From Sulfitobacter sp. THAF37 (GTDB taxonomy: Bacteria; Pseudomonadota; Alphaproteobacteria; Rhodobacterales; Rhodobacteraceae), in NCBI RefSeq assembly GCF_009363555.1, contig NZ_CP045372.1, forward strand, positions 62,001-126,000: a DNA stretch of 64,000 bases. Direction: 5' to 3'. The notes beneath the pieces were generated by a model. It searched no databases and was not told the DNA's origin. It saw only the letters and a program-made list of their open reading frames with translations. Both the position numbers and the translations under genes were made by a program. Shown here piece after piece: positions 36,301 to 45,925 of this stretch (positions are counted from its first letter, which is position 1; every line of letters starts with the position of its first letter).

Positions 36301-37380
36301 TCAGCAGTGTGGCGGCGAAGGATGGTCAATGGCCGGATCCGCGACAGCGGTCAGCGGCCTGCTGTTCTTGCGGTGGCGATGAGCCAGCTTGCGCGCCAGC
36401 CGACCGGCAACCAGTCTGCGGCAGGCCATCGGCGGCATGTTCGGGGTCAGAATCGTTGCCAGCTCCGTCCGGTCCGCCTTTGTCAGGGCGCGCATCGTCC
36501 CCTCACCGGTGTAGAGACTTTCACAGGGCGCGCCATTCGCGAAAAGGATCTCGTGCCGGTCCAGCAGGATGTGAAAATAGGTCACACCGCCCGCCCCCAT
36601 GTCCGGGCCGACGCGGGGCAAGGCGGCAAGATGCCGGGTCGGAACGAGGACTTCGTCCTCTCCGAACATGCGCGCGGCAATCTTTGACCGGACAAGAACA
36701 CGGTGCTGGGGCGAAAGCAGCAGATCTGCAACGGGGTGTCCCGGTCCCAGTGCCCCCGCGCCGATCCGGATGGGCCTGACATTCGGGTTGGCGGCCAGCA
36801 CAGCCTCTGACAACCGGCGTGCGGCAATCCACCGGATCGGTTGCAAGCCGTGATCCAGGGTGTTGACCTTGTCGCCAACCCGCAACCGTTCCACCGGTTT
36901 CTGAACGCCCCTGGTGGTTTCGATCAGCGTTCCGGCGGCAAAGCAGACCACCTCGACGCTGTTGTTCGTGGTCGAGACAATACCGGCGTCGTGGCCGGCT
37001 ACGTCCTGAATGGCACCGGTGGTGATCGCCTGGACATTGATATCACCATAGCTGTCATTCGGAACGATGAAATGCCGGACATCGCCACCGTTCGAAACGG
37101 TCAGAAAGACGACGCTCAGGTTGCTTTCATGGCCCGCACCGAATGTAGCGGTCGATCCGTCGCCCATAAGGAACCCGCCGTCGCTGGCAGGCTCCTGGAT
37201 CTGATCGATCGTATAGGCGACCCCGCCGATCGTGACGACATCGCCTGCATCGAATTCACCATCGTCGAGCGCGGCGGAGCTCATGTTATCCACGACACCC
37301 AGAAGATTGCCGTTGGTCAGCGAATAGGTCGTGTGTGACGCAATGTCGGTCACTTCCAGAAGATCGTGAATTATCGCCAT
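36301..37380 (-). CDS. Hint-domain (hedgehog/intein-type) protein, 359 aa
   Basis: Residues 1-145 form an acidic, beta-rich N-terminal part, and Cys146 in VVCFAAGTLIETTRG begins a Hint domain with VGDKVNTLDHGLQPIRWIAA, LLLSPQHRVLVRSK and HILLDRHEILFANGAPCESL. Roseobacters carry many such proteins, often as parts of secreted, type I-exported proteins; the domain may self-cleave at Cys146. The tail (about 310-359) is very basic. No Sec signal is present. The natural substrate, if any, is unknown. Confidence 0.88.
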   Translation of the reverse strand: MAIIHDLLEVTDIASHTTYSLTNGNLLGVVDNMSSAALDDGEFDAGDVVTIGGVAYTIDQIQEPASDGGFLMGDGSTATFGAGHESNLSVVFLTVSNGGDVRHFIVPNDSYGDINVQAITTGAIQDVAGHDAGIVSTTNNSVEVVCFAAGTLIETTRGVQKPVERLRVGDKVNTLDHGLQPIRWIAARRLSEAVLAANPNVRPIRIGAGALGPGHPVADLLLSPQHRVLVRSKIAARMFGEDEVLVPTRHLAALPRVGPDMGAGGVTYFHILLDRHEILFANGAPCESLYTGEGTMRALTKADRTELATILTPNMPPMACRRLVAGRLARKLAHRHRKNSRPLTAVADPAIDHPSPPHC

Positions 37381-37452
37381 GTCGCCCCCTTTCGCGCAGG
37401 AACGAAGGCATAGGGCAGGTGTCTTGCGATGCGGTTAAGGGAGCAGGACGTC

Positions 37453-37486
37453 AAAACGCAAAAGGCCGCGCGAAACGCGCGGCCTT
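37453..37486 (-). terminator. Rho-independent terminator of rpmG
   Basis: On the minus strand AAGGCCGCGCG pairs with CGCGCGGCCTT around a three-base loop and is followed by TTTTGCGTTTTG. It lies 23 bases after the rpmG stop. Confidence 0.9.
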
Positions 37487-37508
37487 GCTATCCGGACGGC
37501 AGGCGATC

Positions 37509-37676
37509 TTACTTGATCTTGCCTTCCTTGTATTCGACGTGCTTGCGCGCGACGGGGTCGTATTTCTTGATCACCATCTTTTCGGTCATGGTGCGCGCGT
37601 TTTTCTTGGTGACGTAGAAATGGCCTGTGCCCGCGGACGAGTTCAGACGGATCTTGATCGTGGTTGGCTTCGCCAT
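37509..37676 (-). CDS. rpmG: 50S ribosomal protein L33
   Basis: 55 residues, [20 protein letters not shown] then [20 protein letters not shown], the standard L33 sequence without the zinc-binding cysteines (C-minus form). GGAGAAG precedes the start. A longer in-frame reading from 37856 runs through two palindromes and is not real. It has its own terminator at 37453-37486. Confidence 0.98.
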   Translation of the reverse strand: MAKPTTIKIRLNSSAGTGHFYVTKKNARTMTEKMVIKKYDPVARKHVEYKEGKIK

Positions 37677-37805
37677 TTTGCTTCTCCTGTTGCCGACCAC
37701 ACATGGGGTCTGGCGTGAATTCTGAACCCCGGCTTTTACCCGGATGCGCCTCCGAGTCAACAGCAAAAGGCGTAAGAATTTCAAACCGGGGGGCAGGTTT
37801 GCGCG

Positions 37806-37853
37806 GGGCCGGAAAATTGCAATTTTCCGGCCCGGATTTTTGCAAAAATCCGG
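37806..37853. repeat. Two abutting perfect palindromes
   Basis: The first, 28 bases at 37806-37833, is symmetrical about AAAATTGCAATTTT with GGGCCGG ends. The second, 22 bases at 37832-37853, is CCGG-ATTTTTGCAAAAAT-CCGG. They overlap by two bases and lie in the gap between rpmG and the 3' end of rnpB. They could fold as tandem hairpins on either strand and may serve as a terminator for rnpB. Confidence 0.8.
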
Positions 37854-37867
37854 CACCCTGACGATAA

Positions 37868-38291
37868 CGCGCGGAAGGCCTGTAAGCCGGATTCTGTCCC
37901 GGGGTTGCCCCCATGGATGACCATTCCTCTGACCCTGCGGTTGCCCGCAGGGCTACAGCTGCCAACCCGGACCTGCTGGGGCAAAAGCGGCCCCGCCCCG
38001 GCCCGAAGGCCGGCGGCACGCGGTCCCTATTTGGCATTGCTCCCGGTGGGGCTTGCCATGCCGTCCCTGTTGCCAGGGACGCGGTGGGCTCTTACCCCAC
38101 CTTTTCACCCTTACCCCGCCGTGGTTTCGGTCGTCCGACCTGCCGCGGGGCGGTATCATCTCTGTGGCGCTTTCCGTCGGGTTGCCCCGCCCGGGCGTTA
38201 CCCGGCACCGTGTCTTTTCGGAGTCCGGACTTTCCTCCCCGCCCATCCGCCGGAGCGGATGCGGCGAAGCGGCCATCCAGCCTTCCGCGCG
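37868..38291 (-). ncRNA. rnpB: RNase P RNA (class A)
   Basis: Read on the minus strand, the 5' end forms P1 (CGCGCGGAAGG) with the 3' end (CCTTCCGCGCG). The universally conserved GAGGAAAGUCCGGACUC is at 38222-38238 and ACAGAA followed by CCGGCUUACAGGCC near 37870-37893. The length of about 424 nt suits alphaproteobacteria. The ends are defined by the P1 pairing and may be off by a few bases. Confidence 0.97.
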
Positions 38292-38383
38292 ACGTTCGGA
38301 ATAGGCGCATCATGCCGACCGCGTCAAGGATGGACAGCCAGGCGTTCGAGTATTTAAAGCATAAAGAAGCGAGGGCCCGCGCC

Positions 38384-39025
38384 TCAGATCGGGGGCAGCG
38401 CGAAATCCGCGGCACAGAGGGGGCCCTGGCGCCAGGGGCCGTGCCGCAGCCGTGTCGCGGCGAGCAGCGTCTCAACCGGCACATCGGCGGTGTAGCCTGC
38501 GGCACGGGCCGCCCTGCGAAAGGCGGCATCGCTGACAGGCCCTTCCTGCGGCGAAGGCGTCGCGGCGGCCAGCCCCTGCCGGGCCAGACGCGCCCAGTCG
38601 AAACGGGGGCCGGGGTCCTGTTTCCGCCCCGGCGCGATGTCGGAGTGGCCCAGCACCCCGGCAGGAGAGATATCCCACCGGGTCATCAGGTCGCGCAGGA
38701 GCGTTTCGAGCGCGACCATCTGCGGTTCGGGAAAGGGGTGCGAGCCGCGGTTGTCCAGTTCGATCCCGATGGAGCGGGAGTTGATGTCCTGCTGGCCCGC
38801 CCATTGCCCTGCCCCGGCGTGCCAGGCGCGCTTGTCCTCGGGCACCAATTGCAGGCAGTGCCCGTCGCAGGCGATCAGATAGTGGGACGACACTTCGGCC
38901 TGCGGATCGCAAAGCCGGTCCACCGCGGCGTCCGCGCTTTGCATCGCGGTGTAGTGGAGGACGATCAGGCTGGGCACAAGGCCGCCGCGCCGCGGTCCGA
39001 AGTTGGGAGAGCAGCGGACCTCCAC
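38384..39025 (-). CDS. N-acetylmuramoyl-L-alanine amidase (AmpD-like)
   Basis: Amidase_2 fold: zinc His in LIVLHYTAMQSADAA, DISPAGVLGHSDIAPGRK with the second His and the Asp, and SHYLIACDGHCLQLVPEDKR. No signal peptide, so it is a cytoplasmic recycling enzyme for anhydro-muropeptides, comparable with AmpD. The start is taken at GTG 39025, because homologues begin just before SPNFGPRRGG and no ATG fits; it lies 11 bases after the upstream gene's stop. Length 213 residues; the C-terminal part past residue 160 is lineage-specific. Confidence 0.88.
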   Translation of the reverse strand: MEVRCSPNFGPRRGGLVPSLIVLHYTAMQSADAAVDRLCDPQAEVSSHYLIACDGHCLQLVPEDKRAWHAGAGQWAGQQDINSRSIGIELDNRGSHPFPEPQMVALETLLRDLMTRWDISPAGVLGHSDIAPGRKQDPGPRFDWARLARQGLAAATPSPQEGPVSDAAFRRAARAAGYTADVPVETLLAATRLRHGPWRQGPLCAADFALPPI

Positions 39026-39036
39026 CCGGGGCCGCC

Positions 39037-39801
39037 TCAGCCGGCCTGCGCGGCCCGGCGGAAGGGGGTCGGGTCCCAATCACAAGCGAAACCGTCGCCG
39101 TCAGGGTCCATGCCGTTGCGGTCCTTTTCCGGCCCGCCCGCCTCAAGGAAAGCGATTTGCGCCTGGTCAGGGTGCGAGAATTGTCCGCAGGCGCGGGCGA
39201 ATTTCGACGCCTTGTTCAGCCCGATGCGCCGGTAGACCTGGGTGCCGCGCGCATTGGTCGTGCTCAGGGCGTAGGCCACGATGTTCGGCCCCGCATCGGC
39301 GCGGTCCGGCAGCGCCTGGGGCTGCACCACCTGGTATTGCGCCCTGTTGGCGGCAAGGCGGGCAGCATCGTCGCCGATACTGCGCTGCCCCGAAACAGCA
39401 TCGAAATTGTTTTCATTCGAAATGCCCGCGCTGTTCAGCACGGCGGGGGGCGGGTTCGAGGGGCTGGCGTTGATCGGGGCCGTGCCGGAATTGGTCGAGG
39501 CGTCGTTGCCCACGCCATTGCTGGCGCCGCCGCGGGTTGCCGCCAGCACGCGGGCGGTTTCGGCGGCGGTGGCCTCGGCGGACCCTTCCGCCGGGGCCTG
39601 GGCCGTGCCCTGCGGCGGTGCCGAGGTCACAGCGGCGGGCGCGGGCACCCCGCCACCGGAGGCAAGTGCGGCGTCACGCGCCTGACGCTGCGCCCGGGCG
39701 CTATCGTCGAAACCGACGCCGCGGCCGGAATCCGGGACAGCAGGCTGACAGGCAGCCAACGCGACACCGGCCGCGAGAACGAGAAAAGATCTGGAAATCA
39801 T
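39037..39801 (-). CDS. Excalibur-domain lipoprotein, 254 aa
   Basis: A lipoprotein signal (MISRSFLVLAAGVALAACQP, lipobox LAAC) is followed by a low-complexity Ala/Pro/Ser region of about 100 residues, a middle domain (QYQVVQPQALPDRADAGPNI and TNARGTQVYRRIGLNKASKF) and the C-terminal excalibur calcium motif DPDGDGFACDWDPTPFR. It is probably periplasmic. AGGA precedes the ATG. It lies just upstream of the amidase gene, which may hint at envelope work, though the pair is not known to me as a unit. Confidence 0.85.
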   Translation of the reverse strand: MISRSFLVLAAGVALAACQPAVPDSGRGVGFDDSARAQRQARDAALASGGGVPAPAAVTSAPPQGTAQAPAEGSAEATAAETARVLAATRGGASNGVGNDASTNSGTAPINASPSNPPPAVLNSAGISNENNFDAVSGQRSIGDDAARLAANRAQYQVVQPQALPDRADAGPNIVAYALSTTNARGTQVYRRIGLNKASKFARACGQFSHPDQAQIAFLEAGGPEKDRNGMDPDGDGFACDWDPTPFRRAAQAG

Positions 39802-39838
39802 GGGTCCTGCTTTGTCCGTCAGACATGTTTGCGTGGGT

Positions 39839-41326
39839 CTACCACCATTTTTCCGGCTTGGCCACAAACCCGGCGCTGCGTTCCAGCGCATAGGCGGAAG
39901 ACAGCAGATCGGCTTCTTCCCAGGGCCGCCCGATCAGCTGCAGGCCCAGCGGCAGCCCCCTGCGATCCTGGCCCGTGGGCACCGCGACACCGGGCAGACC
40001 GGCCAGGTTCACCGTGACCGTGAACACGTCATTGAGGTACATCGCCACCGGGTCCGCATCGGTCATCTCGCCCAGACCGAAGGCGGACGAGGGGGTCGCC
40101 GGGGTCAGGATGCTGTCGATGCCATCCGCGAACACCTGTTCGAAGTCGCGCTTGATCAGGGTGCGCACCTTGCGGGCGCGGTTGTAGTAGGCATCGTAGA
40201 AGCCCGCCGACAGCACATAGGTGCCGATCATCACGCGGCGTTGCACTTCGGGTCCAAACCCTTCGGCACGGGACTTTTCGTACATCTCGGTGATGCCGTC
40301 GCCCTGCTCCAGCCCTGCGCGATGACCGTAACGCACCCCGTCGTAGCGGGCGAGGTTCGATGACGCCTCGGCGGGGGCGATCACGTAATAGGCAGGCAGC
40401 GCGTATTTGGTGTGCGGCAGCGAGATGTCGACGATCTCGGCACCGGCGTCCTTCATCATGGCGATGCCGTCGGACCAGAGCTTTTCGATCTCTTCGGGCA
40501 TGCCATCCAGGCGATATTCGCGCGGGATGCCAATTTTCTTGCCACGGATGTCACCGGTCACCGCCGCTTCGAAATCGGGCACCGGCAGATCGGCAGAGGT
40601 GGAATCCTTCGGGTCATGTCCGCACATCGCTTCCAGCATGATCGCCGCGTCCCGTACCGATTTGGTCATCGGCCCGGCCTGATCAAGGCTGGAGGCGAAG
40701 GCGACGATGCCCCAGCGCGAGCAGCGCCCGTAGGTCGGTTTGATCCCCACCGTGCCGGTAAAGGCGGCGGGCTGGCGGATCGACCCGCCCGTATCGGTGC
40801 CGGTTGCCGCAAGGCAGAGGTCCGCCGCCACCGCCGCGGCAGAACCGCCCGAAGAGCCGCCGGGCGTCAGCGCCGTATCGTCATTGCCACGCCGCCACGG
40901 GTTGACCGCATTGCCGTAAACGGAGGTTTCATTCGACGAGCCCATGGCGAATTCATCCATGTTGAGCTTGCCCAGCATGACGGCGCCCGCGTCGAACAGG
41001 TTCTGGCTGACAGTGCTTTCGTATTGCGGCAAGAACCCCTGCAGGATCCGCGACCCCGCCTGGGACGGCACACCCCTGGTGCAGAAAAGATCCTTGATCC
41101 CGATCGGCAGGCCGCACATCGCAGGTGCATCGCCCGCTTTCAGACGTGCATCCGCGGCTTCCGCCTGCGCCATGGCAATCTCGGGCGTATGATGGACAAA
41201 GGCATTCAGCGCCCCTGCCCCTTCTATCGCCGTCAGGCAGGCCTCGGTCAGGGCCTTGGATGTGGTTTCACCAGCACGAAGGGCGTCGCGTGCCCCGGCC
41301 AGCCCCAGCTTGTTCAGATCAGACAT
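39839..41326 (-). CDS. gatA: Glutamyl-tRNA(Gln) amidotransferase subunit A
   Basis: Amidase subunit that releases ammonia from glutamine for converting Glu-tRNA(Gln) to Gln-tRNA(Gln). 495 residues with the Ser-cisSer-Lys triad: Lys in [15 protein letters not shown], and the Gly/Ser-rich [20 protein letters not shown] with [16 protein letters not shown]. Its ATG overlaps the gatC stop (TAATG), so they form an operon; gatB is not in this window. Confidence 0.98.
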   Translation of the reverse strand: MSDLNKLGLAGARDALRAGETTSKALTEACLTAIEGAGALNAFVHHTPEIAMAQAEAADARLKAGDAPAMCGLPIGIKDLFCTRGVPSQAGSRILQGFLPQYESTVSQNLFDAGAVMLGKLNMDEFAMGSSNETSVYGNAVNPWRRGNDDTALTPGGSSGGSAAAVAADLCLAATGTDTGGSIRQPAAFTGTVGIKPTYGRCSRWGIVAFASSLDQAGPMTKSVRDAAIMLEAMCGHDPKDSTSADLPVPDFEAAVTGDIRGKKIGIPREYRLDGMPEEIEKLWSDGIAMMKDAGAEIVDISLPHTKYALPAYYVIAPAEASSNLARYDGVRYGHRAGLEQGDGITEMYEKSRAEGFGPEVQRRVMIGTYVLSAGFYDAYYNRARKVRTLIKRDFEQVFADGIDSILTPATPSSAFGLGEMTDADPVAMYLNDVFTVTVNLAGLPGVAVPTGQDRRGLPLGLQLIGRPWEEADLLSSAYALERSAGFVAKPEKWW

Positions 41327-41613
41327 TATTCCACCACCTTCGGCACGGCAAAGAACCCTTCGCGCGCATCGGGCGCGTTCTTCAGCACGTCATCCTGCAA
41401 ATCGCCATCGGTCACGACGTCATCGCGGCGCTTCAGACGCTGGGGGGTGACGGAGGTCATCGGCTCCACCCCGTCCACATCGACCTCGCTCAATTGCTCG
41501 ATAAAGCCCAGAATGCCGTTGAAGTCCTGGGCCAGCGCGGGCAGCGCCTCGGGATCGACCTTGATCCGGGCCAGTTTCGCCACGCGTGCGGCGGTGCTCT
41601 CGTCGATTGACAT
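41326..41613 (-). CDS. gatC: Glutamyl-tRNA(Gln) amidotransferase subunit C
   Basis: 95 residues, [20 protein letters not shown] with the family-typical helical body and [20 protein letters not shown] near the middle. GatC wraps and stabilises the GatA-GatB interface. The start at 41613 is supported by family length; an upstream extension to 41745 is non-conserved. It overlaps the gatA start by one base. Confidence 0.97.
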   Translation of the reverse strand: MSIDESTAARVAKLARIKVDPEALPALAQDFNGILGFIEQLSEVDVDGVEPMTSVTPQRLKRRDDVVTDGDLQDDVLKNAPDAREGFFAVPKVVE

Positions 41614-41759
41614 GAACGCTCTCCATCTCTTTGCGGTGCGTGTACCCTTGCTGTTCGCGCCTCGCAAGGGTGCGGCCCGCTCATCTGCTGCACGGGGCAA
41701 AAAATCCCTCCCCAAACCGCAACGGGGCGCTAGTCTTTCAGGCAAAGAGGAGACTGCAC

Positions 41760-42452
41760 ATGAATATCATATGGCTGGGCCACGGGTCCTTTCGCATCGA
41801 AATCGAGGACCAGGTGATCCTGATCGACCCCTGGCTGACCGACAATCCCATGATCGACGACGCGCAATACGATGCCGCGCTGGACGGGGCGACGCAGATC
41901 CTCGTGACCCACGGGCATTTCGACCACACCAACGACCTGAAGATGGTGGCGGACAAGACCGGCGCGCCGGTGGCGGGCATGGTCGAGCTGATGGGCTGGT
42001 TCGAAGGCCAGGGCATCGAGAACACCACCGGCTTCAACAAGGGCGGCACGATCTCCTGCGGCAAGATGGCGGTGTCGATGGTGCCGGCCACGCATTCCTC
42101 GTCGATCACCGGCGACAGCGGCCCCGTCTACATGGGCGGCGAAACCGGTTTCATCCTGAAGGGCGAAGGAAAGACGATCTATTTTTCCGGAGACACCGGC
42201 ATCATGGCCGACATGGACTGGATCGGCGACTACTACAAACCCGACATCGGCATCCTGTCGGCGGGGGGGCATTTCACCATGGGCATGGCCGAAGCCGCCT
42301 ATGCGGCCAAGCGGTACTTCGACTTCCAGACCGTGATCCCCTGCCACTACCGTACCTTCCCGGCGCTGGAACAGGATGCAAAGGCGCTGGCGGAGGGCCT
42401 GCCGGGCGTCGACGTGATCGAACCGCAGGTGATGCAGGCGATCAGTCTGTAG
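41760..42452 (+). CDS. UPF0173-type metallo-beta-lactamase-fold hydrolase
   Basis: 230 residues starting [14 protein letters not shown]. The metal motif [16 protein letters not shown] is the H-x-H-x-D-H signature, with further ligands in [22 protein letters not shown] and [10 protein letters not shown]. Members of this family are annotated metal-dependent hydrolases with unknown physiological substrate. The start is divergent from gatC. Its 3' end overlaps the stop end of the convergent 42442-42891 gene by 11 bases. Confidence 0.92.
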   Translation: MNIIWLGHGSFRIEIEDQVILIDPWLTDNPMIDDAQYDAALDGATQILVTHGHFDHTNDLKMVADKTGAPVAGMVELMGWFEGQGIENTTGFNKGGTISCGKMAVSMVPATHSSSITGDSGPVYMGGETGFILKGEGKTIYFSGDTGIMADMDWIGDYYKPDIGILSAGGHFTMGMAEAAYAAKRYFDFQTVIPCHYRTFPALEQDAKALAEGLPGVDVIEPQVMQAISL

Positions 42453-42891
42453 TCCAGTTCAGCGTGGCCCCGGCGGCGGCATTGTCGTCGGGGCCGCCCC
42501 CGTAGACGACGCAGCCCTCATCGCCATCGAAGACGAGGCTGGCGGAAGGCCCGGTCGCCGCGCGCTTCTGCGCGTCGGTCTCGAAGGTGGCGCAAACCCT
42601 GAAGGAGCGGGGGCCTGTTTCCGCGTACCTGTAGGGTGCGCCGGTTGCTGGGTCCACCAGGTCGGGGGCCTGTTCGTACCCCGAACACAGCGGCACAGAG
42701 GCACCGTCGGCCTGCCGGTCCTGTTGCGCCAGCACGCAGCGGTGGTAATCGGCCAGACTGCGCAGGTCGCGCGCCCGCTCGCGGTCGTGCCGCTCCATCC
42801 GGGCGTATTGCGGCCCGCCCACGATGGAAAATCCCGCGACCAGACCGCCCCCCACGATCAGCACCAGCGCGATCAGAAGCAATCGATTCAT
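42442..42891 (-). CDS. Membrane-anchored hypothetical protein, 149 aa
   Basis: A single N-terminal membrane anchor or signal (MNRLLLIALVLIVGGGLVAG) is followed by a soluble periplasmic domain of about 125 residues with several cysteines (YHRCVLAQQ, VPLCSGYE, RVCATFE, EGCVVYG). It overlaps the DUF5671 gene by four bases, a conserved pair in Rhodobacteraceae. The function is unknown. Confidence 0.75.
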   Translation of the reverse strand: MNRLLLIALVLIVGGGLVAGFSIVGGPQYARMERHDRERARDLRSLADYHRCVLAQQDRQADGASVPLCSGYEQAPDLVDPATGAPYRYAETGPRSFRVCATFETDAQKRAATGPSASLVFDGDEGCVVYGGGPDDNAAAGATLNWTTD

Positions 42892-43508
42892 GACGCGTCA
42901 CCCCTGCGGATGTCGGTGAGGTAGAACAGAAAGATCAACCCGGCGACACCGCCCACCACCAGCGCCTTGAGGAAGAACTGCAAGGTGAAATCACCGCTGA
43001 GGAACGCGTAGATCACCGCGACCGCATCCCCCAGCATCACCGCCGCCGACAGCAGCAGTGTGACATACATCAGCCAGCGCCGGATCGCGGAGCGGTGCAG
43101 CGCCGGGTCCTCGGCCAGCTTGCGCCGCTCGCGCACCGTCAGCCACAGATAGACCGGCGTGGTGACGATGAGGACCGCCATCGACCAGCGGATGCCACCG
43201 GACCAGCGGTTCCTGCTTTCCTCAAGCGCAAAGTCGATCAGCGCGTGGAACAACTGAACCACATGGACAGCGCCAAAGATCATCACCCCGAAGGTCAGGG
43301 CGTAGATGAAGAAGTCCCGCGCCGACACGGTCGCCTGCGGGCGCGGCACGGGCGGGGCAAAGACCGTCTCGGCCCAGGCGTCCAGCGCATCGGCAATTTC
43401 GGACCGGCTCCAGCCGCCGTCGTTCAGGGCCTGCGCAATCTCGGCCCGTGTCTTGCCCGCCGACAGGGCATCGCGCACGAAACGCGACAGTTGCTTGTTC
43501 ACAGCCAT
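42888..43508 (-). CDS. DUF5671-domain membrane protein, 206 aa
   Basis: Residues 1-50 carry a soluble UBA/SHOCT-like helical part (VRDALSAGKTRAEIAQALND, GWSRSEIADALDAW), and four membrane helices follow (DFFIYALTFGVMIFGAVHVV; MAVLIVTTPVYLWLTV; LMYVTLLLSAAVMLGDAVAV; LKALVVGGVAGLIFLFYLTD). The start touches the tadA stop and the stop overlaps the next gene, so tadA, this gene and the 149-aa gene form one operon. Confidence 0.82.
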   Translation of the reverse strand: MAVNKQLSRFVRDALSAGKTRAEIAQALNDGGWSRSEIADALDAWAETVFAPPVPRPQATVSARDFFIYALTFGVMIFGAVHVVQLFHALIDFALEESRNRWSGGIRWSMAVLIVTTPVYLWLTVRERRKLAEDPALHRSAIRRWLMYVTLLLSAAVMLGDAVAVIYAFLSGDFTLQFFLKALVVGGVAGLIFLFYLTDIRRGDAS

Positions 43509-43967
43509 TCAGTTCCCTTCCCTTCTGCCGGCGAAGAACGCCTTCAGCAGAGCCTCTGACGCCGGGGCGTCGATCCCGTCGTAGACTTCGGGCACATGGT
43601 GGCATTGCGGATGCGCGAACACCCTTGCCCCCTGCCCGACCCCGCCAGACTTGGGGTCGGCGGCCCCGTAGTACAAGCGCCCGATGCGCGCCGCGGCAAG
43701 CGCCGCGGCACACATCGCGCAGGGCTCCAGCGTGACATAGAGGTCATGCCCCACCAGCCGCTCGGACCCCAGCGCGGCGCAGGCGGCCCGGATCGCCAGA
43801 ACCTCGGCATGGGCGGTGGGATCATGCACTTCGCGCGTGCGGTTGCCCGCTTGCGCCACAACCCGCCCCTGCGGGTCGATCACGACCGCGCCCACCGGCA
43901 CCTCACCGCGTGCGGCGGCTGCGCGCGCCTCGGCCAGCGCCACCTCCATGAATGAGCGAAACGTCAT
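43509..43967 (-). CDS. tadA: tRNA-specific adenosine deaminase
   Basis: Deaminates A34 of tRNA-Arg(ACG) to inosine. 152 residues with the zinc/catalytic HAEVLAIRAACAALG and the PCAMCAAALAAARIGR motif. The start MTFRSFMEVALAEARAAAAR at 43967 agrees with homologues; the longer reading from 44048 would overlap the divergent rluB gene start. First gene of a three-gene leftward operon. Confidence 0.96.
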   Translation of the reverse strand: MTFRSFMEVALAEARAAAARGEVPVGAVVIDPQGRVVAQAGNRTREVHDPTAHAEVLAIRAACAALGSERLVGHDLYVTLEPCAMCAAALAAARIGRLYYGAADPKSGGVGQGARVFAHPQCHHVPEVYDGIDAPASEALLKAFFAGRREGN

Positions 43968-44029
43968 GGCGCACCTTGTCCGAAAAAGCCGCCCTTTCGC
44001 AAGCGGCACAAACCGGCTAAGCGGAAGCG

Positions 44030-44860
44030 ATGAACAGCTCGCAACCATCCGATCCGCCCAAGGGCGACCGCATCGCCAAAGTGCTCGCCCGTGCCGGCGT
44101 CGCCTCGCGCCGCGAGGCCGAGCGCATGATCGAAGCGGGCCGCGTCAGCGTGAACGGCAAGCAGATCATGTCGCCCGCCCTGAATGTGACCGCCAGTGAC
44201 CATATCACTGTCGATGGCAAGGATGTCTCGGCCCCCGAACCGCCGCGCATGTGGCTCTATCACAAGCCGCCGGGGCTGGTCAGCACCGACCGGGACGAAA
44301 AGGACCGCGAGACGATCTATGCCGCCCTGCCCGATGACATGCCGCGCGTGATGTCGGTGGGACGTCTGGATATCAATTCCGAAGGACTGCTGCTGCTGAC
44401 CAACGACGGCGGCATCAAGCGCAAGCTGGAACTGCCCAGCACCGGCTGGCTGCGCAAATACCGCGTGCGGGTGAATGGCCGTCCCGAAGACAAGACCCTG
44501 GCGCCCCTGCGCAAGGGGCTGGTGATCGACGGCGAACGGTTCCAGCCCATGACGGTCACGCTGGACCGCCAACAGGGGGCCAACGCCTGGCTGACCGTCG
44601 GCCTGCGCGAAGGCAAGAACCGCGAGATCCGGCGCGCGATGGAGGCCGTGGGCCTGACCGTGAACCGCCTGATCCGCGTCAGCTACGGCCCTTTCCAGCT
44701 GGGCGAACTAAAAGCCGGAGAGGTCGAGGAGATTCGCCGCAAGATCGTCCGCGACCAGCTGGGTCTGGAGCTGCCGGACGACAGTGGCACGGCGGTAAAA
44801 AAGCCCCGTAAGGTACAGCGCCCCCAACGGAAAACGCCGAACCGCCCGCGCCGGAGCTGA
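44030..44860 (+). CDS. rluB: RluB/RsuA-type pseudouridine synthase
   Basis: 276 residues: an S4 RNA-binding domain (about 14-60, RIAKVLARAGVASRREAERM) and a RsuA-type catalytic domain with the nucleophilic Asp in VMSVGRLDINSEGLLLLTND. The RluB-type REGKNREIRRAMEAVGLTVN is present. It should modify 23S rRNA (U2605-type site). A basic, Pro-rich tail extends after residue 255. Divergent from tadA, 62 bases apart. Confidence 0.93.
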   Translation: MNSSQPSDPPKGDRIAKVLARAGVASRREAERMIEAGRVSVNGKQIMSPALNVTASDHITVDGKDVSAPEPPRMWLYHKPPGLVSTDRDEKDRETIYAALPDDMPRVMSVGRLDINSEGLLLLTNDGGIKRKLELPSTGWLRKYRVRVNGRPEDKTLAPLRKGLVIDGERFQPMTVTLDRQQGANAWLTVGLREGKNREIRRAMEAVGLTVNRLIRVSYGPFQLGELKAGEVEEIRRKIVRDQLGLELPDDSGTAVKKPRKVQRPQRKTPNRPRRS

Positions 44861-45062
44861 CCCTCTTCGCGCGAAACACCGCAGGGCCATTCAGACGCCG
44901 CGGCAGTTCGAAATCTTCCAGGACCCTGGTCTGGAACGTGCTGCACCTCCGGAACGTCACCCCGGCCCGGTCGTGGTCAAAAAAACCGAAATCCGGCGGC
45001 AACCAATTCACATCAACCCGTGATCTGCATAAGAGGGGGGCAAACCGCCAAAGGAGTCTCTG

Positions 45063-45881
45063 ATGACCGACCTGCTGACCCTTGAAAACATCGGCAACCT
45101 GCTGGTGCTGTGTTTCCTGCAAGCCGTACTGGGTTTCGACAACCTGCTTTACATCTCCATCGAAAGCCAGCGCGCGCCCGTCGCCCAGCAGGCCGCGGTC
45201 CGCAAATGGGGCATCGTCATCGCCGTGGCGCTGCGCATCGTTCTTCTGTTCGCGATGATCCGGCTGATCGACGCCTTGGCCGAACCCTTTTTCGTGCTGA
45301 ACTGGGACGGTGTGCTGACCGGCGGCGTCAACTTTGCCACGCTTGTCTTCATCATCGGCGGGGTCTTCATCATCTACACCGCCGTCAAGGAAATCAGCCA
45401 CATGCTGGCCATCGAACACCTTGGCACGGATGTCGAAGGCAAATCCGGGAAATCCGCAGCACACGTCGTGATGCTGATCGTCTTCATGAACCTGATCTTT
45501 TCGTTCGATTCCGTGCTGTCGGCGCTGGCCATCACCGATGTATTCGTGGTCCTGGCCACCGCGATCATCCTGTCGGGCCTGGCCATGCTGCTGCTGGCGG
45601 ACCGCGTGACGGAATTCATCAAGGCCAACCGCATGTACGAGGTCCTGGGCCTGTTCATCCTGCTGATCGTGGGCATCGTGCTGCTGGGCGAATCCGGCCA
45701 GGCCGCCGCCCATGCCATGCACGACCCAGATCTCGCCTTGCGCTTCTTTGGATACGAGGTTGTGCCGATGTCCAAGACGACCTTCTACTTCTCGGTCGTG
45801 GTCCTGGTGGCGGTCGAGGTGATCCAATCAGGCTACACCCGCAAGTTGAACGCCGAACGGCGCACTGCCGCGCGTCACTAG
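45063..45881 (+). CDS. TerC-family integral membrane protein, 272 aa
   Basis: Seven to eight membrane helices, with Asp residues inside helices as in TerC metal/anion proteins (AVLGFDNLLYISIESQRA; NLIFSFDSVLSALAITDVFV). AAAGGAG precedes the ATG at 45063. TerC is linked to tellurite resistance and to metal loading of secreted proteins (Mn2+ export). Here it opens a cluster with XpaC, TelA and SPFH proteins (45063-52480), which supports a membrane-stress setting. Confidence 0.9.
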   Translation: MTDLLTLENIGNLLVLCFLQAVLGFDNLLYISIESQRAPVAQQAAVRKWGIVIAVALRIVLLFAMIRLIDALAEPFFVLNWDGVLTGGVNFATLVFIIGGVFIIYTAVKEISHMLAIEHLGTDVEGKSGKSAAHVVMLIVFMNLIFSFDSVLSALAITDVFVVLATAIILSGLAMLLLADRVTEFIKANRMYEVLGLFILLIVGIVLLGESGQAAAHAMHDPDLALRFFGYEVVPMSKTTFYFSVVVLVAVEVIQSGYTRKLNAERRTAARH

Positions 45882-45925
45882 AAAGGGCGGGTGAAAGCGC
45901 CTATGTTCATCGCAGCGAGGTCGGT

